Assembly: GCF_001667145.1 (NCBI RefSeq) | Contig: NZ_LZIF01000034.1 | Coordinates: forward strand, 1-64,000 | DNA from: Mycobacterium sp. 852002-51971_SCH5477799-a | Lineage (GTDB): Bacteria > Actinomycetota > Actinomycetes > Mycobacteriales > Mycobacteriaceae | Reading direction: 5' to 3' | DNA length: 64,000 bases | In this document: positions 35,460-48,544 of the stretch, one piece after another | Position numbering within the stretch: position 1 is the stretch's first letter | How the letters are laid out: each line of letters starts with the position of its first letter | The notes under the pieces: model-generated | Told to the model about the DNA's origin: nothing | The model's database searches: none | What the model saw: the letters and a program-made list of their open reading frames with translations, nothing else | Position numbers and translations under genes: made by a program

Positions 35460-38400
35460 GTGACAAACACCACCGGCGTCAGCGCCCATCTCGACGAGGA
35501 GCGCCTGGAATTATTGCGCCGCAAGCTCGCTGAGCGTGGCCTGGCCAGGACGACGGCCGCTGCGCCGGTGGCGGGCGACGGCGGGCCGCGCATGTCGGTC
35601 GGGCAGCACCGGATGTGGTTCGTGCAGTCCGTCGACCCCGACAGCGCGCTGCTCAACATTTGCGTCTCCTACCGCCTGTGCGGCACGGTCGACACCGCGC
35701 GGTTGCACCGTGCGGTCGACGCCGTCGCCGCGCGGCACCCCGTGTTGCACACGACGTATGCCGCTGACGGCGAGGGCGACCCGCATCCGGTGGTCCGCGA
35801 GGACCTGCGACCCGACTGGGCCGAGCACGACCTGGCCGGGCTGACCGATCAGGCGCGTCGGCTACGGCTGGATGTGCTGGCGCAGCGGGACTTTCGCCGG
35901 CCATTCGACCTGGGCAAGGATTCACCGCTGCGAGTCACGGTGGCGCGCCTGGCTGACGACGAGCTGATGCTGCTGATCACCGCGCACCACATCGCCTGGG
36001 ACGATGCCTCCTGGGCACCGTTCTTCGCCGATCTGACACGCGCATACACCGACCCGGACGTTTTCGCCGATGGCCGGGTGCTGACGGATCATTCGGTGGC
36101 TGCGACCGCGATTCGCCAGGAGGACCTGGACTACTGGCGGCCGTTGATGGCCGACCTACCGGAGCCGCTCGAGCTTCCGGGGCCCAACGGTTCGGTGGTG
36201 CCCACCACCTGGCGCGCGCAGCGCGCGTTCACGCAATTGTCCGTGGACACCGTCGAGCGGGCGACCGCGCTGGCCCGCGACACGGGCGCCAGTCCGTACA
36301 TGGTGTTGATGGCCGCGTTCGCCGCGCTCGTGCACCGATACACTCAGTCGACCGACTTCCTGGTGGCTGCCCCGGTGCTCAACCGGGGCGTGGGCAACGA
36401 GGATGTGATCGGGTACTACGGCAACACCGTGGTGATTCGGCTGCGGCCGCAGCCCCATCAGACGTTCCGCGAGCTGCTGGCCCAAACGCGTGACGACGCC
36501 GTAGGCGCCTTCGCCCATTCGCGCGCCGACCTCGACTGGCTGGTGCGCGAGTCGAATCCCGATCGTCGGCATGGCGCCGACCGGATGACCCGGGTGAGCT
36601 TCGGGCAGCGGGAGCCCGACGGCGCCGGCTTCTGCCCGCCCGGCGTGCGCTGCGAACGCGGCGAATTGCGTGGACATTTCAATCAATTGCCGCTGAGTTT
36701 GATGGTCGAGCTGAACCGGACCCCGGACGGTTCGAACGGCGCCATGGTCGAGGCTGAGTATCTGGTCGAGGTCATGGATCAGCAGCTGGCTGAGCAATTG
36801 CTGCGTCACTACGCGGCCTTACTCGACGGCCTGCTCTTTGAGCCCGACGCGAAGCTTTCGGCATGCGCGTTGATGAGCGGCGAAGACGCCGAGTGGCTGC
36901 GCGCGGTGTCGACCGGCGACGAATTCGTCACCCCGGCCAGCACATTGCCCGAGCTGGTCAGCCGCAGGGCGGACCTGACGCCCGATGCCGTCGCCGTCGT
37001 CTACGAGGGTCGCGCCTACACCTACCGGGAGATCGACGAAGAGTCGAATCGTGTGGCGCACTGGCTCATCGGGCGAGGCATCGGCACCGAGGATCGCGTC
37101 GCGGTGCTGTTGGACAAATCTCCCGAACTAATCGTCACCGCACTCGGGGTGCTCAAATCGGGTGGGGTCTATCTGCCGGTGGATCCCACTTACCCGGAGG
37201 ACCGGCTGACCTTCATTCTCGAGGATGCGGACGCCAAACTGGTGTTGCGCGAGCCGGTTACCGACGCGGCGCAGTATCCGGCCACCGCGCCCGCCGAGCT
37301 GATCCGACCGCTGAGCCCACTAAACACTGCGTACCTGATCTACACCTCGGGTTCCACCGGGCTGCCCAAAGGTGTTCCGGTGCCACACGCACCGATCGCC
37401 GAGTATTTCGTCTGGTTCGGCGACGAATACCGGGTTGACGACACCGACCGTCTGCTGCAGGTCGCCTCGCCCAGTTTCGACGTGTCGATGGGCGAAATCT
37501 TCGGCACATTGATCATGGGCGCCCGCTTGGTGATTCCGCGGCCCGATGGACTGCGCGACATCGGCTACCTGACCGATCTGCTTGCGCGTGAGGGCATTAC
37601 GTCGATGCACTTCGTGCCCTCGCTGTTGGGGCTGTTCCTCTCGTTACCCGGCGTCGGCCAGTGGCGCACCCTGCGACGCGTGCCCATCGGCGGGGAGCCC
37701 CTGCCCGGCGAGGTCGCCGACAAGTTCCACGCCACGTTCGACGCGTCGCTCTACAATTTCTACGGGCCGACCGAGACGGTGGTGAACTGCACCAGCTACC
37801 CGGTCGAGGGCGCCCAGGGCACCCGGGTGGTGCCGATAGGCCGACCCAAAATCAACACGCAAGTGTATCTGCTCGACAACGCGCTGCAGCCGGTTCCCGT
37901 CGGCGTGATCGGCGAAATCTACATCGCCGGAACACATGTCGCGCATGGCTATCACCGCAGACCCCGGATGACGGCGGAGCGATTCGTCGCCGACCCGTTC
38001 ACGCCCGGCGGGCGGATGTACCGCTCCGGTGACCTGGCCCGCCGCAACGCCAGCGGTGACATCGAGTTCGTCGGCCGCGCCGACGAGCAGGTGAAGATCC
38101 GCGGTTTCCGCATCGAGTTGGGTGAGATCGCTTCAGCCATCTCGGTCGACCCCAGCGTCGGGCAGGCGATCGTGCTGGCGATGGACCTGCCCCAGCTGGG
38201 CAAGAGCCTGGTGGGATACGTGACGCCGGCCCAGGGTGCCGGCACGGAAACGGTTGACGTCGAACGCATCCGGGCCCGGGTGGCCGCCGCGCTGCCGGAC
38301 TACATGACCCCGGCCGCGTACGTGGTGCTCGACGAAATCCCGATCACCGCGCACCAGAAGATCGACCGCGCCGCGCTGCCACAACCGCAGATCGCGGCGG

Positions 38401-41400
38401 CCACCGAATACCGCGACCCCACGACCCCCACCGAACAGCGCATCGCGCAACTATTTTCCGGGCTGCTCGGCCACGAGCGGGTGGGCGCCGACGACTCGTT
38501 CTTCGATCTGGGCGGCCACTCGCTGGTTGCCACCAAACTGGTCACCGCGATCCGCGGCGAGTGCGGCGTGGAGATCGGCATCCGCGACGTGTTCGAGCTC
38601 GCCACGGTCGCAGCGCTGGCCGAGCGGATTGACCAGCTGAGTTCGGGTGAACTGACGCCGTCGCGGCCCAGGCTGATCGCAACGGCGCACGACGAGCCCA
38701 TGCCGCTCTCCGCCTCTCAGCTGCGCAGCTGGTTCGCCTACCGCGTCGACGGGCCCAGCCGGGTCAACAACATCCCCTTTGCGGCGAAACTGACCGGGCC
38801 GTGGGACATCGATGCGCTGATCGCCGCCATCGGCGATGTCGTCGCCCGGCACGAGATCCTGCGCACCAGTTATGTCGAGCTGGACGGTGTGCCGTATCAG
38901 GTTGTTAATCCGGCCGGGCTCGAGATTCCGGTGCGCCGCTCGGAGGGACCCGACGACGCGTGGCTGCAGCGGCAGCTCGACGTCGAACGGTGCCACTGCT
39001 TCGAGCTGGACACCGAATTGCCGATCCGGGTCGCGGTGCTGCGCACCGAGAACACCGCAGAGCACGTGCTGTCGGTGGTCGTGCACCACATCGCCTCCGA
39101 CCATTGGTCGGCGGGCGTGCTGTTCTCCGACGTCATGACGGCCTACCGGGCCCGGCGCGGCGGAGAAGCGCCGTCCTGGGCCCCCCTTCGTCTGCAGTAC
39201 GCCGACTACGCGGCGTGGCAGCGCACCTTCCTGGGGGACGCCGCCGGCCAGGAATCCGCGATCGCCGCCGATCAGCGGGAGTACTGGGCCCGGCAGCTGG
39301 CCGGGATGCCGGAGGACACCGGGCTGCGGCCTGACTTTGCCCGCCAACCGGTGCCCAGCGGCGAGGGGGAGTCGGTCGACTTCCACATCGACTCGGCTAC
39401 CCGCGTCAAGCTCGGTGAGCTATGTCGTGAGCTGGGCATCACCGAATTCATGCTGCTGCAAACGGCCGTCGCCATGGTGTTGCACAAAGCCGGTGGCGGA
39501 ACCGACATTCCGCTGGGCACCCCGGTCGCCGGCCGCACTGAAGCCGAGTTGGACCAGCTGATCGGATTTTTCGTCAACATCCTGGTACTGCGCAATGACC
39601 TGGACGGCAACCCGACGTTGCGTGAATTGCTCAAGCGGGCCCGGGAGACCGCGCTGTCCGCCTACGCGCACCAGGACCTGCCGTTCGACCGCGTGGTGGA
39701 CAGCGTCAGCCCAGTGCGCTCGCTGTCACGCAACCCGCTGTTCCAGGTCGTCGTGCACGTCCGGGATCACCTGTCCCCTACGCGGGTGATCGAGGCGGCG
39801 GCGGCGGGCAGCGGCGAGCAGGACACCGTGTGCACCTCGCTGGACCCGATTTTCGACATGGCGCATGCCGACCTGAGCGTCAACTTCTTCGGTACCGACG
39901 GCTCCGGCGACACCGGCTACCACTGCAATGTCATCTACCGCACCGAGCTCTACGCCAGGACCACCATCGAGCGCTTGGCGCACTGGCTGACCAGGGCGCT
40001 CACAGGGTTTGCCACTGATCTCGATCAGACTTTGCGGGATGTCCAGCTGATCGACGCCGAAGAACAGCATCGCATTCTGCGGGACTGGAGCCTCGGCGAA
40101 CAGCCGCCATACGACCGGGCGCGCACCATCCCGGAGTTGCTGGAGCCCAGCCGAACGTGGGGCCCCGAGCGCATCGCGGTGCGCTGCGGCGCGGAAAGCA
40201 TCGATTACCCCACGCTGCACCGCCGTTCGGACAACCTGGCCGCGCTGCTAACGAAGAGCGGAGTGTGCCCGGGGTCACTGGTCGGGCTGTCGACCCGGCG
40301 GAGCATCGAATTGGTGGTGGCGTTGGTCGCCATCATGAAGGCCGGTGCCGGCTACTTTCCCATCGATCCCGGTTATCCGCTGGCGCGAAAGCAATTCATG
40401 CTCGACGACGTGCAACCGCCGGTCGTGGTCGCGACGGTCGAAGCGGTGGACACCATGCCGCAGGTGCCCGGCGTCGAGCTGATCTCGCTGGACGATCCAC
40501 AGGTACGCGCCCTGGTGGACAGCGAAGACGTCGTTCCGCAGGCTACGAATGCGCGGCTACCGCACCCCGGCGACCCGATGTACCTGGTGTTCACCTCCGG
40601 GTCCACCGGCAAGCCGAAAGGCGCAGTGGGAACGCATCGCTCGATGACAGCCCGGCTCGACTGGCAGCTGCGGAACTACCCGCCGCGAACCGACGACGTG
40701 CGACTGGCGCAGGCCTCGATCACCTTCCTCGAAGGTGGCATGGAGATGCTGGCCGGCCTGGCGGCCGGGGCGACCATGATCCTGGCCGACGATGCCGAGC
40801 ACCGCGACCCGGAGGCCATCGGGGACTTGATGAACCGGTATTCGGTCGCTCAGGTGACCGCGGTGCCAAGCCTGGTCTCGGCATTGGTGGACAGCCGGCC
40901 CGATGCCGTGCGCTCGTTGTCACGGCTGGTGTGCGGTGGCGAACCGGTGAGCGCGGCGCTGCTGCAGCGGCTGGTGTCGGTGTGCGCCGAGGAGGACGGC
41001 ACCGGCACCGAGCTGCTGAACAACATAGGTTCCACTGAAACCTCCGGCGCCGTATCCCGCGGGCGGCTGGGTCTGCCGAATCCACTTGTCGGAAAGCCCG
41101 TTCCAGGCGCCGAGGCCTATCTGCTCGACGATGGGTTGCGCCCTGTGCCGGTCGGTTTGGTGGGAGAGCTGTACTACGCCGGTGACCAGCTGGCTCGCGG
41201 CTATTGGAAACGCGCGGGTCTGACCGCGACGCGCTTTATCGCCAATCCCTATGGTGCAGAGCCGGGTTCGCGGTTGTACCGCAGCGGCGACCTGGCCCGG
41301 TGGACCGAGGACGGCCAACTAGAGTTCGTCGGACGTTCCGACCACCAGGTGCAGGTGCGCGGTTTCCGCGTCGAGCTGGCCGAGGTCGAGGCGGCGCTGG

Positions 41401-42041
41401 CCGCAGCCAAGGGCGTCGCCGCCGCGGCGGCACGCACGTGGGAGGTGCACGGCGGCACGTCGCTGGCCGGATATGTTGTGCCGCAACGACCGATCACCGA
41501 TGAGGCCGAGAAGGCGGCATTCGCGGGAGACGTGCGCGCCACGATCGCCACAACCCTGCCGGGCTACATGCTGCCGTCATCGCTCACCGTGCTCGACGTC
41601 CTTCCGAAAACCGAATCGGGCAAGCTGAACCGGCCCGGACTGCCGCGGCCGGCGGTCAGCACCGGCGGCCAGGCCGAACCCCCGCGCACGGACACCGAAC
41701 GCGCGCTGGCCAAGGTATTCGCCGAGCTGCTCTCGACCCCCGAAATCGGGCGCTTCGACGACTTCTTCGCCCTCGGCGGCGACAGCATCCTGTCCGTGCA
41801 GCTCGCCTCGCGGGCGCGGGCGGCCGGCTTGGCCGTGAGTCCGCGCATGATCTTCGAGAATCCGACGGTGCAGCAGTTGGCCGCCGCGTTGGACGCCCTG
41901 GGCGACGACGGGGCCGGCATCGAACAAGGCGCCGAGGCGACCGACACCCATTTCGAGCCGATGAGCACCTCCGGGCTTTCGCCGTCGGATCTGGCTGCCG
42001 TGACGCAACTTTTTGCGTCGTCGCGCGAAGGCACGACATGA
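35460..42041 (+). CDS. mbtE: Mycobactin NRPS MbtE, two modules (C-A-PCP-C-A-PCP)
   Basis: The 2,193-residue NRPS holds two full modules. C1: HHIAWDDAS at His176-177. A1: [11 protein letters not shown] from Tyr628, substrate Asp674 in FDVSMGE. PCP1: Ser1021 in LGGHSLVA. C2: HHIASDHWS at 1209-1210. A2: [11 protein letters not shown] from Phe1711. PCP2: Ser2109 in LGGDSILS. In A2 the position of the conserved substrate Asp is occupied by FLEGGMEM (Phe1756-Leu-Glu), while its ATP-site motifs ([21 protein letters not shown]) look intact. I recall about 1,680 residues for M. tuberculosis MbtE, so this protein is longer by about one domain. GTG 35460 starts two bases after mbtD. Confidence 0.9.
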   Translation: MTNTTGVSAHLDEERLELLRRKLAERGLARTTAAAPVAGDGGPRMSVGQHRMWFVQSVDPDSALLNICVSYRLCGTVDTARLHRAVDAVAARHPVLHTTYAADGEGDPHPVVREDLRPDWAEHDLAGLTDQARRLRLDVLAQRDFRRPFDLGKDSPLRVTVARLADDELMLLITAHHIAWDDASWAPFFADLTRAYTDPDVFADGRVLTDHSVAATAIRQEDLDYWRPLMADLPEPLELPGPNGSVVPTTWRAQRAFTQLSVDTVERATALARDTGASPYMVLMAAFAALVHRYTQSTDFLVAAPVLNRGVGNEDVIGYYGNTVVIRLRPQPHQTFRELLAQTRDDAVGAFAHSRADLDWLVRESNPDRRHGADRMTRVSFGQREPDGAGFCPPGVRCERGELRGHFNQLPLSLMVELNRTPDGSNGAMVEAEYLVEVMDQQLAEQLLRHYAALLDGLLFEPDAKLSACALMSGEDAEWLRAVSTGDEFVTPASTLPELVSRRADLTPDAVAVVYEGRAYTYREIDEESNRVAHWLIGRGIGTEDRVAVLLDKSPELIVTALGVLKSGGVYLPVDPTYPEDRLTFILEDADAKLVLREPVTDAAQYPATAPAELIRPLSPLNTAYLIYTSGSTGLPKGVPVPHAPIAEYFVWFGDEYRVDDTDRLLQVASPSFDVSMGEIFGTLIMGARLVIPRPDGLRDIGYLTDLLAREGITSMHFVPSLLGLFLSLPGVGQWRTLRRVPIGGEPLPGEVADKFHATFDASLYNFYGPTETVVNCTSYPVEGAQGTRVVPIGRPKINTQVYLLDNALQPVPVGVIGEIYIAGTHVAHGYHRRPRMTAERFVADPFTPGGRMYRSGDLARRNASGDIEFVGRADEQVKIRGFRIELGEIASAISVDPSVGQAIVLAMDLPQLGKSLVGYVTPAQGAGTETVDVERIRARVAAALPDYMTPAAYVVLDEIPITAHQKIDRAALPQPQIAAATEYRDPTTPTEQRIAQLFSGLLGHERVGADDSFFDLGGHSLVATKLVTAIRGECGVEIGIRDVFELATVAALAERIDQLSSGELTPSRPRLIATAHDEPMPLSASQLRSWFAYRVDGPSRVNNIPFAAKLTGPWDIDALIAAIGDVVARHEILRTSYVELDGVPYQVVNPAGLEIPVRRSEGPDDAWLQRQLDVERCHCFELDTELPIRVAVLRTENTAEHVLSVVVHHIASDHWSAGVLFSDVMTAYRARRGGEAPSWAPLRLQYADYAAWQRTFLGDAAGQESAIAADQREYWARQLAGMPEDTGLRPDFARQPVPSGEGESVDFHIDSATRVKLGELCRELGITEFMLLQTAVAMVLHKAGGGTDIPLGTPVAGRTEAELDQLIGFFVNILVLRNDLDGNPTLRELLKRARETALSAYAHQDLPFDRVVDSVSPVRSLSRNPLFQVVVHVRDHLSPTRVIEAAAAGSGEQDTVCTSLDPIFDMAHADLSVNFFGTDGSGDTGYHCNVIYRTELYARTTIERLAHWLTRALTGFATDLDQTLRDVQLIDAEEQHRILRDWSLGEQPPYDRARTIPELLEPSRTWGPERIAVRCGAESIDYPTLHRRSDNLAALLTKSGVCPGSLVGLSTRRSIELVVALVAIMKAGAGYFPIDPGYPLARKQFMLDDVQPPVVVATVEAVDTMPQVPGVELISLDDPQVRALVDSEDVVPQATNARLPHPGDPMYLVFTSGSTGKPKGAVGTHRSMTARLDWQLRNYPPRTDDVRLAQASITFLEGGMEMLAGLAAGATMILADDAEHRDPEAIGDLMNRYSVAQVTAVPSLVSALVDSRPDAVRSLSRLVCGGEPVSAALLQRLVSVCAEEDGTGTELLNNIGSTETSGAVSRGRLGLPNPLVGKPVPGAEAYLLDDGLRPVPVGLVGELYYAGDQLARGYWKRAGLTATRFIANPYGAEPGSRLYRSGDLARWTEDGQLEFVGRSDHQVQVRGFRVELAEVEAALAAAKGVAAAAARTWEVHGGTSLAGYVVPQRPITDEAEKAAFAGDVRATIATTLPGYMLPSSLTVLDVLPKTESGKLNRPGLPRPAVSTGGQAEPPRTDTERALAKVFAELLSTPEIGRFDDFFALGGDSILSVQLASRARAAGLAVSPRMIFENPTVQQLAAALDALGDDGAGIEQGAEATDTHFEPMSTSGLSPSDLAAVTQLFASSREGTT

Positions 42042-45000
42042 CGGCCGCCAAAACCGATGTCGCCCCCGACATCGACGACGTGATGGCGCTGAGCCCGCTG
42101 CAGGAGGGGTTGTATTCGCTGACCACGCTCGCCGAATTCGCCGACGGCGAAGCGGCGGACGACCCGTACGTCATCGGGATCGGGGTGGACATCTCCGGCG
42201 CCCTCGACGTCGCCCTGTTGCGCGAGTGCGCGGAGCAGATGTTGGTGCGGCACCCGAATCTGCGGGCCAGCTTTTTCAGCCGGGGAATCCCGCGACCGGT
42301 ACAGATCGTGCCGTCCCGCGTCCAACTGCCGTGGCGGCTGGTCGCCGCGGCACCCGCCGACGTGCCTGCGCTGGAGACCGGCGAGCGCCGGCGACCATTC
42401 GATCTGGAACGTGGGCCGGCGATCCGCTTTCTGTTGATCGAATTGCCCGGCACGCAATGGCGTTTGGTGCTCACCGCCCATCACATCGTGATCGACGGCT
42501 GGTCGTTGCCGGTGTTCGTCAACGAGATGATGATCCTGTATCGAGCTGGCGGTGACCCGTCGGCGCTGCCCGTCGCCCCGCGGCCCTACCGCGATTACAT
42601 CGGCTGGCTGTCCAGCCGCGATCCGGAAACCAGCCACCGGGTCTGGCGCGAGCACCTGGCTGGGATGCCGGGGCCCACCCTGCTCGCCGCATCACTGGGA
42701 TCCATCGAGACGACCGAGGGTCAGACGGCGCTGCCGCGCACCACCGAGCTGCGACTGCCAGCCGACACGACCGCGCGGCTGATCGACGACAGCCGATCCC
42801 GCGGCATCACCGTGAACACCTTGATGCAAATGGCATGGGCGCTGGTGTTGTCGCGGCTGATCGACACGCACGATGTGGTTTTCGGCGTCACCGTGTCCGG
42901 TCGGCCACCTGAATTGACCGGGGTCGAAACCATGGTCGGTCTGTTCATCAACACCGTGCCGCTGCGTGTGCGTCTGGACCCGGCGGCGACGGTCGGCGAG
43001 CAATGCCGAGCCGTCCAGCGCAGCGCCGCGCTGCTGCGTGAGCACAGCTATCTGGGCCACGCCCAACTGCGGGCCCTAGGCGGGGTCGGGGAAATGTTCG
43101 ACACCCTGTTGGTCTACGAGAACTTCCCGATGGACGGATTGACTGCGGGAGGCGAATTGACCGCTGGCGGAGTGACTTTCCGCCCGTCCGCCCTGCAAAC
43201 CCTGTCGCATTTTCCCATCGCCGTCGCCGCCCATATGGAAGGTGGCGAGCTGGTGGTGCTCATCGAAGCAATCGCCGGGGCACTGGGTGCCGTACCCGCC
43301 GCCACGCTCGGGCGGCGGGTGCTCACCGCCGCCGAGAGGTTGTTGCAGGGTTGGGAGCGTCCGCTGCGCGTCGTCAGTGTCCTGCTGGACGACGAGGCGG
43401 ACGCGTTGCGCGTCACTGGCACGCCAATACCGTTGTTGCCCTTGAGTATTCACGCCCGATTCGCCGACGTCGCGGCCAGGACACCGGACCTCCCGGCGGT
43501 CACCTGGGCTGGTGGCGTGCTGACCTATCGCGAGCTCGACCTTCACAGCACCCGGCTGGCGGCGCGACTGGCTGAGAAGGGAGTCAAACCCGAAACACCG
43601 GTGGGCATCAAGCTCTCCCGGGGCCCGCGGTACGTCATCGCGATACTCGCCGTGCTCAAAGCCGGTGGCATGTGCGTGCCGATGGAGCCGGGAATGCCCT
43701 CCGAACGCGTGAACTCGATCCTGCGTCAATCGGGCGCGCTGATCGTGTTGGACGAAGAGTTGACCGAGGCGCTGCTGAAGGGCAGCGAACCACACGACGA
43801 CGACTTCAACCCCGTGGACGTTCCACTGGCCCAGGCCGCGTACGTCGTGTTCACCTCGGGCACGACCGGAGAACCCAAGGGCGTCATCGGAACTCACTGT
43901 GCGGTAGGCGCCTACGCCGACGATCATCTGGATCGCGTGCTGCGGCCCGCGGCAGACAGACTGGGCCGGCCGCTGCGCATCGCCCACGCCTGGTCATTCG
44001 CCTTCGATGCCGCGTGGCAGCCGCTGGTCGGCTTGCTCGACGGGCACGTCGTGCATGTGGTCGACGAACACACCCAGACCGATGCCGAGGCGCTCGTCGC
44101 GCTGATCGCCGCGCACAGTATCGACATGATCGACACCACCCCGTCGATGTTTGCCCAGCTGCAAGCGTTTGGTTTGCTGACCGAGGCGCCACTGAGCGTG
44201 CTGGCGCTGGGCGGCGAGGCCGTCGGCAGTTCGGCCTGGGCCCGGATCCGCAACACGTGCGGCGCGACGTCGATGGCGGCATACAACTGCTACGGCCCCA
44301 CCGAGACCACCGTCGAGGCGCTGGTCGCCGCCATCGCCGAGCACGACGAGCCGGCCATCGGGCGGCCGACCCGGCACACCCGCGGCTACGTATTGGATTC
44401 CGCGCTTCGCCCGGTCCCCCGCGGAGCGACGGGCGAACTGTATCTGGGCGGTGCCCAATTGGCCCGCGGCTACCTCGGCCGCGCTCCGGAAACCGCGGCC
44501 CGCTTTCTCGCCGATCCGGTTGCCCCGGCCGAACGGATGTATCGCACCGGTGACCTGGCGCGCCGATTGCCCGACGGCGCACTGCAATACGTGGGACGCG
44601 CCGATGCCCAGGTGAAGATCCGCGGCCACCGCGTCGAACCCGGCGAGATCGCCGCCGCCCTCGAATCGCACCCGGCCGTCCGCCACGCGGGAGTGTTGGT
44701 ACAGCAGCGCCGTGGCCTTGCGCGGCTCACCGCCTACGTGGCCACCGACACGGCCACCAACCGGCCCGCGATCGCCGAGCTGCGGAGCATGCTCAGCACA
44801 CGGCTGCCGCGCTACATGGTTCCACAGCGCATCATCCTGGTCGACGAAATCCCGTTGACCGCCAACGGAAAGCTGGACGAAACCGCGTTGGCCGCTTTCG
44901 ACGCCGAGTCCGAGGTTGGCGCGGCGACGCCCGAGACTGCCACAGAAGCCGCGCTGGCCGAACTGCTCGCCGAGCTGCTCGGGCAACCGCGTATCGACGT

Positions 45001-46468
45001 GACCGCGGATTTCCTGCAGCTCGGCCTGGACAGCATCATGGCCCTGTCGGTGGTGCAAGCGGCCCGCGGACGCGGAATTGCGCTGCGCGCCAGGCTCATC
45101 CTCGAGTGCGACAATGTTCGCGAGCTGGCCGAAGCGATCGACTCGGAGGCCACGGCCGCTACCCGGCAGCCGGAAGCCGGCACCGGGCCAATGCCGTTGC
45201 TGCCCAATGGCCGGTGGCTCTACGAATTCGGCGACCCGCGCAGGCTCGCCCAGACCGAAGCCATCCGACTGCCCGAGACGTTGCGCCGCGAGCAACTTGA
45301 TGCGGCGTTGGGCGGCCTCATCGAGGGCCACGAAGTGCTGCGGACCCGTGTAGACCGTTCTACCTTGACTCTGGCGCCGGTACCGGCCGTCGACACCGTC
45401 GACCTCGTCAAAGAGGTTGAGGTGGTTGGTGATCTGACCGCGGCAGTACCCGCACACGTCGCCCAGGCCGTCGACCGTCTGGACCCCGAACGCGGAACGC
45501 TGTTGTCCGTGGTCTGGTTACGACCGCCGACAGGGGAGAGCGTTCTGCTGCTGGCCGCGCACGTCGTCGCGCTGGACCCGGCGTCATGGCGAGTAATCCT
45601 CGGCGAACTCGCTGCCGCCCTGACGGCCTCGGCCACCGGCCACTCGCCGGCACCCATTCGCGAACACACCAGTTATCGGCGCTGGGCAGCCGCGCTCACC
45701 GCGCGCGCACAGCGGTTGGACACGGTGCAATTCTGGGCGTCCCAGCTGGATGGCGACGATCCCGAGCTCGGTGCCCGGCGGCTCGATCCAAGCCGCGACC
45801 GGGCTCGCGATCTGCTCGTTCGTAATGTCGCCGCCGACGCCGAGGTCACCCGCCGGCTGCTGGCATCGGACCTGTCGTTGCCCACCCTCCTGATCGCCAC
45901 CACCGCGGCGACCGTGACGCGCTGGCGCGAGCTGCGCGGTCAAGCTACGCCGCCCCCGCTGCTCGCACTCGAAACCCATGGCCGCGCCGATAGTTTGGTG
46001 GACGCGCCGGGTGCACACACCATCGACACCGGCGACACGGTCGGATTGCTCAGCTCCATCTACCCAGTGCGACTGGATTCGTCCGATCCGCGCAAGGTGG
46101 GGGAGAAGTTGTCGGCGATCCCCGGCGATGGACTCGACTACGGGTTGCTGCGCTACCTGCGGGACGACACCGCCGAGCGGCTCGCCGCCTTTTCGCCACC
46201 GCAACTGCTGCTGAACTATCTCGGCGCCGCCCACAGCGGCGGCGCGGGGCTACGGCTCGAGCGCGAGTTACTCGCCGGGACGTCGCCGGTGCCGGAGCCG
46301 GAGCTGGCTGTCCGCCACGAGCTCACCATCGCGGCGATGGTGCTGACCTATGACGGTGAGCGGGTTCTGGCGGCGCAGTGGCGCGCCCTGCCCGACATCC
46401 TCGATGACGCGGATATTGCTGCGCTACAGAGACTTTGGATTGATTCGTTGCGGGAGATGGTGGCATGA
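42038..46468 (+). CDS. mbtF: Mycobactin NRPS MbtF (C-A-PCP-E-like)
   Basis: The 1,476-residue NRPS adds the second lysine, which becomes the cyclic cobactin end. C domain: HHIVIDGWS at 148-156. A domain: [14 protein letters not shown] from Tyr602, substrate Asp in [12 protein letters not shown]: Ser999 in LGLDSIMA. The last 470 residues resemble an epimerisation domain but read [17 protein letters not shown], so the first His of the HHxxxD motif is Ala1174 (His1175 and Asp1180 remain). The domain may be a non-epimerising release or caprolactam-forming domain. It overlaps mbtE and mbtG by four bases each. Confidence 0.92.
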   Translation: MTAAKTDVAPDIDDVMALSPLQEGLYSLTTLAEFADGEAADDPYVIGIGVDISGALDVALLRECAEQMLVRHPNLRASFFSRGIPRPVQIVPSRVQLPWRLVAAAPADVPALETGERRRPFDLERGPAIRFLLIELPGTQWRLVLTAHHIVIDGWSLPVFVNEMMILYRAGGDPSALPVAPRPYRDYIGWLSSRDPETSHRVWREHLAGMPGPTLLAASLGSIETTEGQTALPRTTELRLPADTTARLIDDSRSRGITVNTLMQMAWALVLSRLIDTHDVVFGVTVSGRPPELTGVETMVGLFINTVPLRVRLDPAATVGEQCRAVQRSAALLREHSYLGHAQLRALGGVGEMFDTLLVYENFPMDGLTAGGELTAGGVTFRPSALQTLSHFPIAVAAHMEGGELVVLIEAIAGALGAVPAATLGRRVLTAAERLLQGWERPLRVVSVLLDDEADALRVTGTPIPLLPLSIHARFADVAARTPDLPAVTWAGGVLTYRELDLHSTRLAARLAEKGVKPETPVGIKLSRGPRYVIAILAVLKAGGMCVPMEPGMPSERVNSILRQSGALIVLDEELTEALLKGSEPHDDDFNPVDVPLAQAAYVVFTSGTTGEPKGVIGTHCAVGAYADDHLDRVLRPAADRLGRPLRIAHAWSFAFDAAWQPLVGLLDGHVVHVVDEHTQTDAEALVALIAAHSIDMIDTTPSMFAQLQAFGLLTEAPLSVLALGGEAVGSSAWARIRNTCGATSMAAYNCYGPTETTVEALVAAIAEHDEPAIGRPTRHTRGYVLDSALRPVPRGATGELYLGGAQLARGYLGRAPETAARFLADPVAPAERMYRTGDLARRLPDGALQYVGRADAQVKIRGHRVEPGEIAAALESHPAVRHAGVLVQQRRGLARLTAYVATDTATNRPAIAELRSMLSTRLPRYMVPQRIILVDEIPLTANGKLDETALAAFDAESEVGAATPETATEAALAELLAELLGQPRIDVTADFLQLGLDSIMALSVVQAARGRGIALRARLILECDNVRELAEAIDSEATAATRQPEAGTGPMPLLPNGRWLYEFGDPRRLAQTEAIRLPETLRREQLDAALGGLIEGHEVLRTRVDRSTLTLAPVPAVDTVDLVKEVEVVGDLTAAVPAHVAQAVDRLDPERGTLLSVVWLRPPTGESVLLLAAHVVALDPASWRVILGELAAALTASATGHSPAPIREHTSYRRWAAALTARAQRLDTVQFWASQLDGDDPELGARRLDPSRDRARDLLVRNVAADAEVTRRLLASDLSLPTLLIATTAATVTRWRELRGQATPPPLLALETHGRADSLVDAPGAHTIDTGDTVGLLSSIYPVRLDSSDPRKVGEKLSAIPGDGLDYGLLRYLRDDTAERLAAFSPPQLLLNYLGAAHSGGAGLRLERELLAGTSPVPEPELAVRHELTIAAMVLTYDGERVLAAQWRALPDILDDADIAALQRLWIDSLREMVA

Positions 46469-47751
46469 GCACACTGGCGATCGTGGGTGCCGGCGCCAAG
46501 GCGGTGGCTGTGGCCGCCAAGGCCTTCGCGCTGCGCGAAATGGGTGTCGAGGTTCCCGACGTGGTGGCCGTGGAGCGGATTGGCGTGGCGGCGAACTGGC
46601 AGGCCAGCGGCGGCTGGACCGATGGCGCGCACCGGCTGGGCACCAGCCCGGAAAAAGACGTCGGGTTCCCCTACCGCTCGGCGCTGGTGCCGCGCCGCAA
46701 CGCCGAACTCGACGAGCGGATGACCCGCTACAGCTGGCAGTCATATCTGATCGCGACGGCGTCGTTCGCCGAGTGGATCGACCGTGGCAGACCGGCGCCG
46801 ACGCATCGCCGGTGGAGCCAGTACCTGAGTTGGGTAGCCAACCACGTGGGAATGAACGTGGTGCACGGTGACGTCGAACGATTGGCGGTCACCGGGGACC
46901 GCTGGGCGCTGCACACCCACGAGACCACCGTGCACGCCGATGCACTGATGATCACCGGTCCCGGCCAGGCCGAAAGGTCCTTGCTTCCCGGCAATCCGCG
47001 CATGCTGTCGATTGCCCAATTCTGGGACCGCGCCGCCAATCACGACCGGATCAATGCGGAGCGGGTGGCGGTTATCGGCGGTGGCGAGACGGCTGCGGCG
47101 ATGCTCTATGAACTGTTTCGGCACCGCGTGTCGAGCATCACCGTGATTTCTCCGCAGGCCACGTTGTTCACTCGCGGCGAGGGGTTTTTCGAGAATTCGC
47201 TGTTCTCCGATCCGACCAACTGGCCGGCACTCACCCTTGCCGAACGCCGTGATGCGTTGGCTCGCACCGACCGTGGGGTGTTCTCGTCCAACGTGCAGGA
47301 AGCACTGCTGGCTGATGATCGCATTCACCACCTGCGTGGCCGGGTCGCGCACGCGGTAGGCAAGGAGGGACAGGTCCGGCTGACGCTGTCCACCAACCGC
47401 GGCAGCGAGAACCTCGAGACGGTACATGGATTTGATCTCGTGATCGACGGCTCCGGCGCTGACTCACTTTGGTTCGCATCGTTATTCAGTCAGGACGCAC
47501 TGGATCTGCTCGAACTAGGGCTGGGCGGGCCGCTGACCTCAGAGCGGCTGCAGGAGGCGATAGGTTATGACCTGGCCGTCACGGATGTGACGCCCAAGCT
47601 GTTCCTGCCGAACTTGTCAGGACTCACCCAGGGGCCCGGTTTTCCCAACCTGAGCTGCCTTGGACTGCTATCCGACCGGGTGTTGGGATCGACCGTCAGC
47701 CCCTCCAGGTATTCGGTGAGAACTAGACACGATGAGCGCCAACCCCTTTGA
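46465..47751 (+). CDS. mbtG: Lysine N6-hydroxylase MbtG
   Basis: A 428-residue flavin monooxygenase that hydroxylates the lysine side-chain nitrogen to create the iron-binding hydroxamate. N-terminal FAD motif [14 protein letters not shown], a second nucleotide motif [14 protein letters not shown] for NADPH, and the family-typical [20 protein letters not shown] and [13 protein letters not shown]. Length is as expected (M. tuberculosis about 431). Its last 20 bases overlap the residual start of mbtH, a normal arrangement at this junction. Confidence 0.92.
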   Translation: MSTLAIVGAGAKAVAVAAKAFALREMGVEVPDVVAVERIGVAANWQASGGWTDGAHRLGTSPEKDVGFPYRSALVPRRNAELDERMTRYSWQSYLIATASFAEWIDRGRPAPTHRRWSQYLSWVANHVGMNVVHGDVERLAVTGDRWALHTHETTVHADALMITGPGQAERSLLPGNPRMLSIAQFWDRAANHDRINAERVAVIGGGETAAAMLYELFRHRVSSITVISPQATLFTRGEGFFENSLFSDPTNWPALTLAERRDALARTDRGVFSSNVQEALLADDRIHHLRGRVAHAVGKEGQVRLTLSTNRGSENLETVHGFDLVIDGSGADSLWFASLFSQDALDLLELGLGGPLTSERLQEAIGYDLAVTDVTPKLFLPNLSGLTQGPGFPNLSCLGLLSDRVLGSTVSPSRYSVRTRHDERQPL

Positions 47752-47803
47752 CGACGGCGGTCGAATTTATTGCTACGACCTGCTTGCGGCACAGAATGTT
47801 TAG
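47732..47803 (+). pseudogene. mbtH: mbtH remnant: start only (MSANPFDD...)
   Basis: ATG 47732 begins MSANPFDD, the invariant opening of MbtH-like proteins, overlapping the mbtG end as a real mbtH would. After these eight residues the sequence becomes GGRIYCYDLLAAQNV and stops at 47801-47803. MbtH proteins have about 70 residues with conserved SLWP, P.GW and W.D.RP motifs; none occurs in any frame of the next 170 bp. The body has evidently been deleted. MbtH-like proteins assist NRPS adenylation domains, so another copy elsewhere would be needed. Confidence 0.65.
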
Positions 47804-47972
47804 CGTGCTTTCACACGTCGCGACCGTAGCGACGTCGTAACGTGACCCACCTGAGACACAAATTCCCGAGTCACGGTGCACACTTACACCATCTTCATCC
47901 ATGGAGACGTGTGACCGCGTGCGGCCATCCGCGAGATATCCGCCACGGTCCATGTGCATCGAAGGGGGACCT

Positions 47973-48509
47973 GTGAAATCCGTGAAGTCCATTGCCACGG
48001 GCGTGGCGGCCTTGACCGCCATTGGCGGCGCCGCCGCCGGCGTGGCTTCCATTGCCGCACCGATTGGTCTCGATCAGGTGCACCTTGCTGCGGTCGGCGC
48101 GCCACTGCCGCAGGACCCGCCGCCGCCTCCGCCCGCGCCGCCGGGAGCGCCGGGGCAGTTGCCGACGGCCGACCAATTGGCCAATCTCTGCACCCAAGTA
48201 ACCGACCCCGGGGTCAACTACAGGGACAAGGCCAACCTCGTTGAAAACGGCGTCCCGCAAAACGAGGGTATGGTCGCCGACCACGACCTGCGCAAGGCGT
48301 ACCGGAACGGGAACTTCCCTGAGCAGTTCAACGTGACCAACATTGCGCCGGCGGGTCCGAACATGGCGCAGGCCGACGTGGGCATCACGGGGCCGAAGTT
48401 CGCCGGGCCGGTCAACAAGCACCTGGTGTTCGTCAACCAGAACGGAAACTGGGTGTTGCAACACGACGCCGCGCTTGCCCTGCTGCAGGCGGCGACGGCG
48501 ACGAACTAA
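47973..48509 (+). CDS. cfp2: Secreted low-molecular-weight antigen, Mtb12/CFP2-like
   Basis: A 178-residue exported protein. From GTG 47973 (GAAGGGGGA upstream) it has a signal peptide ([20 protein letters not shown]), a short proline-rich linker (about 48-60), and the compact Mtb12 domain: TADQLANLCTQVTDPGVNYR, GVPQNEGMVADHDLRKAYR, VFVNQNGNWVLQHDAALALL. The position after the mycobactin genes matches cfp2 of M. tuberculosis. Function of the family is unsettled (secreted antigen, NTF2-like fold). The open frame to 47901 is not expected to be translated. Confidence 0.85.
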   Translation: MKSVKSIATGVAALTAIGGAAAGVASIAAPIGLDQVHLAAVGAPLPQDPPPPPPAPPGAPGQLPTADQLANLCTQVTDPGVNYRDKANLVENGVPQNEGMVADHDLRKAYRNGNFPEQFNVTNIAPAGPNMAQADVGITGPKFAGPVNKHLVFVNQNGNWVLQHDAALALLQAATATN

Positions 48510-48544
48510 GACACATCGTCGTCGAGTAATACCGACGCTTCAGA

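Noticed and set aside
43994..45457. Long minus-strand frame (487 codons) opposite mbtF
   Set aside because: Antisense of an NRPS with intact domains; composition is atypical and no ribosome binding site or motif is present.
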